Assembly (NCBI RefSeq): GCF_027596085.1
Contig: NC_072464.1
Coordinates: 17,497,624 to 17,561,623 of the forward strand
Source of the DNA: Anoplopoma fimbria
Lineage: Eukaryota; Chordata; Actinopteri; Perciformes; Anoplopomatidae
DNA length: 64,000 bases
Direction: 5' to 3'
Under the pieces are notes generated by a model. It worked only from the letters and a program-made list of their open reading frames with translations, was not told the DNA's origin and made no database searches. The translations under genes were made by a program, and so were the position numbers. Every line of letters begins with the position of its first letter. Positions within the stretch are counted from its first letter, which is position 1. Shown here in pieces: positions 57,340-64,000 of the stretch.

Positions 57340-60256
57340 CCAAATCAAAGCCAGAATAATAAAAAAGAACATAAAAGAAAAAAGTCCTGCAAACAGCAGT
57401 GGATAGTCACAGGCTGTACTGCTGCATCGCCATGATAATCCCACAGAAGGAGAGGGGGGGGATTATGATGACATCAAGAACAGAGCCAGATCCCTGATCC
57501 TGTTGGAGGAGCTCACTAATCAGCGAAAGAGTTTACTGAGGAGCAGAGAATTTCATGTAACGAGGAAAATTACCAATAACAATGGATCTTCATCGAGAGC
57601 AAAAACAGTCCACCAATGAATGCTAGGAAGACTGAGAGAGGGCTCACTTCTGGAAACAGGGACATACACACATGTACTGTAAGCAATGTCTTACATGCAT
57701 TCCCATCCTCTAATCCAATGGATCAGATTAGGGCTGATTAGCAGGCTATGGGCACCCTGGATATGTCACATTTCATCAAGATGAACAAAGAAGAAGACCG
57801 GGCTCCTCCTATCCAGAGCAGGAGACCACACCTTGCCATTGGCCACCCGTTAGTAACAACTAGCTAATGCTAGGTGTTATTAATGGTGTTACTAACGGCA
57901 GAAGTGACGACCTGGAAGAGAGAGCCACGGACAGTTTCCTGAACGGACCTCTTCATGCGTGACGCCGAGCTGTGCTTCATTTCTTTCTGGTCAAGTGTAA
58001 ATGGGGATAAATTAACCAAAAGCCTGGAAATCAATGATGTTTATCCCATATCCTCGCTCTCTCTGTCTGTCTTCTTGTCAGTACCTTGGGAGCTGAAATA
58101 TTATTTACAACAGATCTGTATTGCTCAGCCACATGGACATGGCAGACAGGGCTAGTGGGCAAGAAAAACAAAAGCCTTTGGGTTCCTACAGTGAGTTTAT
58201 GTCCAATGTGGTTCAGACAAGCTGGTAGAGGGATACAAAAATAAACTCCAGTGTTAACTGAAGCAAATAGGGCAAAGGTTAGAGAACGGTCCAGAGGCCT
58301 AACCACCGGCCGTTAAAGCCAAATATAAATAGATAAAAATACTCTGTGATGGCTTGACAATGAAGGTCATTCATGTTTCAAAGTATTAAGTGCTCTAAAT
58401 CCAGCACATAGCAACACTGTAATGCTAAGCACCCAATAGCAGTTGTTAGTTTGGTCAACTGTGATATCTTAAAGCCACACCACTGACTATCACTACAGCC
58501 ATAAAGCTCCTCTAGGCGTTACTCTTGTTATGTTAAAAAAAGAAACAAAACACTGAATGTGTATTAAATTCCTTTGATTATGAACATAAACACATTGGTC
58601 AAAAGCAAAAAAAAAAATACATTGAGGAGGATAATACACACTGACAGAAATTTAACTTCAACTTGCCAAGGTTAAATCCCAATTTATTTTTAATCAATAT
58701 TGGATTTCACAGTTCAAAAGTAAGGCCTAAATCGAAATGATCACCATTATGGCAAAGTCGTGTATTGCACTAATACAAACAACTTGCACAATAGATTATA
58801 ATAATGGACTGTATACGATCTTTTTATAATTATCAAAAAACGAAAAGAATAAAACATGCAATTCATTGATCCTAAAATTGTCTGTGCAGCCATCTACCAT
58901 CGGGAAAAATCTAAGATCTTTGCATTTATTACAACAAGCACTGTGAGAGTAGTTTGGTCCTCTCAGCAGTGTAAACAGTGTCCTTGAGCATGTTCGGTGA
59001 CGCATGTCTGAAAAAAAAACTACCTTCCTGAGAACAGAATAATGCAGTGGCAGAGTTTTGTCAAATTAAACTTGATACACGGCATTTAATATTGAAGAAA
59101 TCTTGAAATCTACTCAAACAGTCCATGCAAAGCCTCGATAGAAGGGATTCTCAGAAAGGACAGTATTTAACAAATAATGTAAATGGCTTGCTGACGTAGA
59201 ATGACCTTGCATCCCTTTAACAGGGTTACAACCCTTTCACAGCTCCCTCTGGGCTCTATAGGTAGCCATAGTAAGAGGTGATGACTGATTAAACTCAAGG
59301 ATACATAAAAAGGTCCTTCGTGCTGTAGTCAGCAAAATAATGGGACTAATGGCAAAAGGAGGAGGAGGGGGTGTAATGGGTGAAATCAACCGCCTGAGTA
59401 TGAACACTCGTACTTTAGCGTGGGCGTTCAAAGTTACTTTGCAGTTAAACAGTCACAAAAATGATTAAAAGGTTAATAAAACTATACGTTGCTATTGTGG
59501 GATTACTTTTCAAGATGGTACTGCTCAGACAAATGCTTATCTACATATGTATGTCTCAAAGTCCGATACGGCAATACTTGAACTGATAAAGAGTTCAATA
59601 GGTTACTACGTGCAAACATGCCCTTCGACTTTGAACGAACGGTTTGTTCAATTACCAAGTGCATTTTCATGACACATGCAAGTCTTATTATAAAGTACAG
59701 AATTTCTGTTTGTACTTAGGTTTAGGAAGGCAAAAATGTTTGACATTTAGGCCTATGCAAAGTCATGTCCTCTGTATAAAAACCCAGACAGACTTCTAAA
59801 AGGCTGTAGACTGTGAGGGGATTATCAAAATAAAATAAACTGACTTTGATTATTCTTAATAGGAAACGGAGCGAGCAACAGATCATTTGGTAAGCACGTA
59901 AGGAAAGCACAAAACTGGTGGCCTGTTGTTGGCCACCAGCGTATAGATGTTTGCAGTTTTCTTACTTACTGTACATCATAGTCATAATTAACGTTTTCTA
60001 AAAAGGTTTTAACTGATTAATTGAGCAATGGCTTTTGGGAGTCCCTGTGGTCAGCAGTATAAAAGTGTGATTACCACCAGTAAAGGAAAGATTAGGCAGT
60101 CAAGGGGTGATTCTCCCAACAGAAAATGAACAGATTGCAATTTAGATAAGTGGCTATTTCCATCAGATTACCAAAAAAATTATACACGCCTTACAAATTA
60201 ACTATTAATTGTGTTTTCGTTGTGTTGCATGCATGCAAACCCAATGAGGAAATATA
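57340..60256 (-). other. agpat3: agpat3 leader intron, non-coding
   Basis: No further exon or RNA gene is recognised between the leader exon and the promoter-proximal exon. A Tc1-like MITE and a CA microsatellite follow immediately upstream. Confidence 0.35.
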
Positions 60257-60484
60257 CAGTACCAGTGAAAAGTTTGGACACACCTTCTCATTCAATGGTT
60301 TTTCTTTATTTTTATTTTTTTCTACATTGTAGATTAATATATAAGACATCCAAACTATGAAGGAACACATATGGAATTATGTGGTAAACAAACAAATGCT
60401 CAACAAACCAGAATATGTTTTATATTTTACATTCTTCAAAGTAGTTGAATGAGAAGGTGTGTCCAAAACTTTAGACTGGTACTG
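60257..60484. mobile_element. Tc1/mariner-like MITE (228 bp)
   Basis: Same element as 27704-27936: matching inverted ends (CAGTACCAGT...ACTGGTACTG), TA on each side, same internal sequence and orientation. Confidence 0.88.
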
Positions 60485-60640
60485 TATATATATCCCCATT
60501 ATACATATTCATAGTCTATGAAGACACACGCTGTATCAATGGACTAACCATATAAGGCTGTAGTCTAACTGAACCACGTGGACAGTAGTGTGAGAACATA
60601 AAAGAGTATTTAACATTTAAAACCAGAAATGATCTCACTC

Positions 60641-60659
60641 TCACACACACACACACACA

Positions 60660-60703
<44 letters not shown>
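60641..60703 (+). repeat. CA microsatellite
   Basis: About 30 CA units with one interruption (CATC at about 60659). A second, shorter CA run lies at about 60950-60970. Confidence 0.95.
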
Positions 60704-60705
<2 letters not shown>

Positions 60706-60779
60706 TATCTTATCTCACACAAACAGGTTACAGTTCAGGTTCAGGTCTACAGGGACTGAACTCCAGTAACCCCTCACAT

Positions 60780-61300
60780 CGAACGTTGTGGTGTGACGTC
60801 ATTACGCAGGTCGACTGCCTAGCGTGACGTCCAGAGGAGCTAGCCTGAGACAACGAGCTAGCTTAAAACTAGCCAGCGTGTCGCTTCTGTCCAACCAGTG
60901 ACTGGGCACACGTGTCACTGCAAACACACACACATGTTAAGCTAGCAAACACACACACACACACACACACAGAGTCCGTCCTGCAGAGACAACACACGAG
61001 CTAGCATTAGCGTTAGCATTAGCGCTAGCTGGCTGCAGCCTCCACCTGACGTCGGCGTGCACAAGCACGGGAGCGCGCTGCTAGCTGTGCGGAGCTAGCA
61101 TGCTAAGTTAGCAAATCCAACGTAGCTAAAGTAAACACTACATTTGGGGAAGTGGATGCACACGTCTACACCGACACTCAGCTGCCAATCAGAGCCAGAT
61201 TCTTCTCGCACAGCATCTGTCACGTGTCACCTGACCTGTGTCACTTTATGCTATGCTATGCTAGGCTAGTGTGGCAGCTAACGCTACTCTCCGGGCTTAC
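60780..61300. promoter_or_regulatory. agpat3: GC-rich region next to agpat3 exon 1, with CRE and GCTAGC cluster
   Basis: CpG-rich relative to its surroundings. It holds a full CRE palindrome TGACGTCA (60794-60801), two further TGACGTC sites (about 60825 and 61048), and seven GCTAGC hexamers between 60839 and 61099. It lies just downstream of exon 1 in gene direction, so it would be a promoter-proximal intronic or CpG-island shore region. Confidence 0.5.
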
Positions 61301-61500
61301 CTGGAAATGATCCACTTGGGAAGTCGGTGGATTTTCTTGCACTTTGTTCACTGCTTCCTTGGCTGCAGGGGCGGAGCAGGAACAACCCAGTGAAGGAGGT
61401 TCTTCTTACTTCGTCTGTTCCCCTAAAACGCAACAAACCTGACCTGCAGCAGCGCTGTTGTTTGCCTCTTAAAGCCCCACATTTCCTCACAGCCCATCTG
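61301..61500 (-). other. agpat3: Probable agpat3 non-coding exon 1
   Basis: The minus strand has a good donor (TTTCCAG/GTAAGC at 61301) at the end of a moderately GC-rich stretch. An ETS-type motif CCGGAAGT (61516-61523 in minus orientation) sits just upstream, as in many housekeeping promoters. The start site is not determined; assignment to agpat3 follows from strand and position. Confidence 0.45.
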
Positions 61501-61730
61501 AAGGTGGAATGCCCCACTTCCGGTCCGGCCCCTCATTCATCCTCATTAAAAAATAAAATACGCAACATTTTTATTTTTTTATAAAACAACGGGCCTCATA
61601 TTCATATAGTACAAAGTTCAACTACAGGTAATAAAATAAATCATTAAAAAAAAAATAGTATGAGATTAGGGGGAATGAGATATGTAATTAGTCATACATT
61701 ACTGTATGTAATTAGTTTGAGTAAATCAGT

Positions 61731-61902
61731 TGAAGAATCTAAAATATAAAACATATTCTGGTTTGTTGAGCATTTGTTTGTTTACCACATAATTCCATAT
61801 GTGTTCCTTCATAGTTTGGATGTCTTCAATATTAATCTACAATGTAGAAAAAAATAAAAAACATTGAATGAGAAGGTGTGTCCAAACCTTTGACTGGTAC
61901 TG
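61731..61902. mobile_element. Tc1/mariner-like MITE, one end deleted
   Basis: Reverse orientation to the copies at 27704 and 60257. The right inverted end (...GACTGGTACTG then TA) is complete; the left about 50 bp, including its inverted repeat, is missing. Confidence 0.8.
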
Positions 61903-62887
61903 TATATAGAGCAACAAAACCATGACAATTTAAAAACATCAGGGAAGTTTCTTGTTGACACTTTTTACTAGGCATTTTACTAACAAATGACCACCTTACA
62001 TAGCCATTGACAACGAGCCGATTCATATAGTTCAAGTTCAACTACAGGTAATAAAATAAATAATAAAAAAAAAACATAGTATGAGATTAGGGGAAATGAG
62101 ATATGTAATTAGTCATACATTACTGTATGTAATTAGCCATACATTACTGTATGTAATTAGTTTGAGTAAATCAGTTTATAGATCAGGCTTTTGCTTGAAC
62201 TAATGCAACTGTATTTCATGTTTGAATTAGATGTTGTAAGAATTAATTTGTCTCAGAAAGAATATCCAAAACATGTACAACAAACACTGCTTGTTAGCCA
62301 CAGGAAATATTGCAATATCTGAAACACCGTAGCCTAAATGGGATATACAGTAAAGTGACATTGCATGTGTAATAATGCATAAGGCATTCTCTTTTTACTA
62401 GGCATTTTACTAACAAATGACCACCTTACATAGCCATCGACAACGGGTCGATTCATATAGTACAAGTTCAACTACAGGTAATAAAAAAATAAAATAAAAT
62501 AAAAAACATAAAAATAAGATAAGATAAGATAATCATAGTATGAGATAAGATAACAAGAGACATAGTAAAAGAAAGACAAGATAAAAATAAGGATGAAATA
62601 AAAAACAAGTTTATAAATAGTCCAATAACTGAAATATTATATTTACAGACAGAAAAAAACTATTATGGCTATAATTGCACAGTGTATTGCAATGGATATG
62701 TAATTAGTTTGAGTAAATCAGTTTATAGATCAGGCTTTTGCTTGAACTAATGCAAATGTATTTCATGTTTGAATTAGATGTTGTACATAGTAAAAGAAAT
62801 CCAAAACATGTACAACAAACACTGCTTGTTAGCCATAAGAAATATTTCAATATCTGAAACATGTTAGCCTTAATTGGATATACAGTA

Positions 62888-63007
62888 AATTAGATTAGAT
62901 TAGATTCAACTTTATTGTCATTGCACAGAGTACAAGTACTAGTACAACGAAATGCAGTTTTAGCATCTAACCAGAAGTGCAAAAGAAGCAGTAAAGGTGC
63001 AGTGCAA
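62888..63007 (+). mobile_element. Short retroposon insertion (LINE/SINE 3' end type)
   Basis: TTAGATTAGATTAGATTCAACTT...AAATGCAGTTTTAGCATCTAACC interrupts a repeat unit whose intact partner at about 62350 reads ACAGTAAAGTGACATTGC without it. TTTATTGTCATTGCACAGAGTAC is a common fish retroposon end. Family not settled. Confidence 0.6.
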
Positions 63008-63095
63008 TGTGACATTGCATGTGTAATAATGCATAAGGCATTCACTGTTTACTAGGCATTTTACTAACATATGACCACCTAACACAGCCACTGAC

Positions 63096-64000
63096 ATGTA
63101 ATTAAAGTCATCAGTCCTTGAATAGGTGTGCTTGTTCTATCAACTTTAGACCTCTTTAGCCCTCTGCTGGTGTTTTTGCATAGCTGCAGTATAAGTTGGA
63201 AGTGGAAGTCATAATGTATCAAACATAAAGCAGTCTCTATCACAAATGCGTCTGTTATTTCTCAACAGAATCTGGAGTTTATCATTCAGTTTACATTAAA
63301 AGGTAATGCCCACAAGTAGTGTATCTTTCTAACTTTGCTTACTGTATTCAGGTTGCAGTTGAGCAGACATGTTGGCCTGCCTAGTTATTTGGGTTAATGC
63401 TGGCTATTCATACTGTGGATTAGTGTTGGCAAAATGGAGCGCCACCTGGCCCTAATCACACAATATAGTAAGCACCTGGGAGCTTACTCGTTTGCCTTTC
63501 TTCTTTGTTTCTTGCTATTATTTCCTTACCCTTTCAAATTAAAAGCCCCCAGGTGGATTTCTTCTTTCATCCTATACATGAAGATCAAATGCAATCATAC
63601 CAGTTTTAATTTAAGTTTAAAATGTACCAAAGTTTTCAGGTGAACAATGTGTAATTGTACATCTCTGTAGTGTAAATATTTACAAATAGCATGTTTATTG
63701 TTTTGATCCCATCAGTGTTTAATGTGCTTTTACCCAGTTAATAGACCAAATATGTATGAGTAAAAAGAAATATCACGTGCTTGGCTTGACTCATCTTGAA
63801 ACCAAGCAATAAATAATAAATAAATAAAATCAGAACACAGTTTCAGTAAAATATGAATCATTTATTTCTGTTGTTATATTGCCGTTTCTTCTGTCAGAGC
63901 AGCAGCTCAAGGTTTGGCACTTGACTAACGTATGAGGATCTATTATTACATTGGTACATAAAAACATTCAAAACCAATGTTTTTCTTCTTAACCCCATTA
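63096..64000. other. Intergenic, no gene recognised
   Basis: AT-rich sequence with no convincing coding or RNA feature. The open frame near 63434-63643 has no recognisable product. Confidence 0.4.

Larger units (their letters stand above)
61610..63095 (+). repeat. Local degenerate tandem duplication
   Basis: Segments recur in order. ACTACAGGTAATAAAATAAA plus TATGTAATTAGT appear at 61621, 62041 and 62470. TACTAGGCATTTTACTAACA appears at about 61968, 62397 and 63051. AATCAGTTTATAGATCAGGC appears at about 62170 and 62719. The unit is about 430 bp, enlarged to about 655 bp in the last copy by insertions. Confidence 0.75.

Noticed and set aside
61284..61517. 77-codon minus-strand frame in agpat3 exon 1
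   Set aside because: It runs across the splice donor at 61301 into the intron and lies in the non-coding leader; no recognisable protein.
63434..63643. 69-codon plus-strand frame near the right end
   Set aside because: No similarity recognised; isolated, AT-rich context.

Overview
The window is a piece of a teleost (ray-finned fish) genome. The evidence is an AT-rich composition, dense fish-type retroposon and MITE debris, single-exon odorant-receptor (OR) genes of fish type, an intron-containing GIMAP (AIG1-type GTPase) gene, and the agpat3 lipid acyltransferase gene. No bacterial or organellar features are present.

Layout. (1) 1-37.1 kb is a plus-strand OR cluster built by repeated local duplication. 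Seven OR reading frames are intact (starts 542, 4079, 11989, 17080, 20485, 31372, 36128). Four loci are broken (7607-9514, 14690-15171, 23277-24179, 26862-27576), and two identical C-terminal relics lie at about 2035-2202 and 5565-5732. Two duplication scales are visible: a 3.53-kb tandem unit (542/4079/7607) and a larger block spaced 8.5-10.9 kb (C-terminal halves at 9211, 17500 and 27244, followed by a second OR subfamily at 11989, 20485 and 31372). Receptors fall in subfamily A (542, 4079), an A-front/B-back chimera (17080, and the broken 7607 and 26862) and subfamily C (11989, 20485, 31372, 36128). Mosaic segments suggest gene conversion or unequal crossing-over. (2) 38.1-43.5 kb, minus strand: a five-exon GIMAP gene whose exons join to a 785-residue protein with two AIG1 domains, the first lacking the nucleotide-binding motifs. 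(3) 48.0-61.5 kb, minus strand: agpat3, with eight coding exons giving 377 residues, upstream non-coding exons, and a GC-rich promoter region near 60.8-61.5 kb. (4) 61.6-64 kb: locally duplicated non-coding repeats.

Mobile DNA explains much of the rest: a 5'-truncated LINE that split an OR gene and left an 11-bp target duplication, a Tc1-like MITE family with TA target sites, a second MITE family carrying a tRNA-like segment, SINEs, LINE tails, a degraded integrase, and a 2.6-kb block of unknown origin (24235-26861) with two kinds of tandem repeat.

The three gene groups have unrelated jobs: smell, GTPase-based immune or lymphocyte functions, and phospholipid synthesis. The most noteworthy points are the mosaic ORs, the tandem pseudo-GTPase plus GTPase architecture of the GIMAP gene, a possible membrane-spanning upstream ORF in an agpat3 leader exon, and the foreign block at 24.2-26.9 kb. 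Exon limits were read by eye from splice signals and frame continuity; no similarity search was run.
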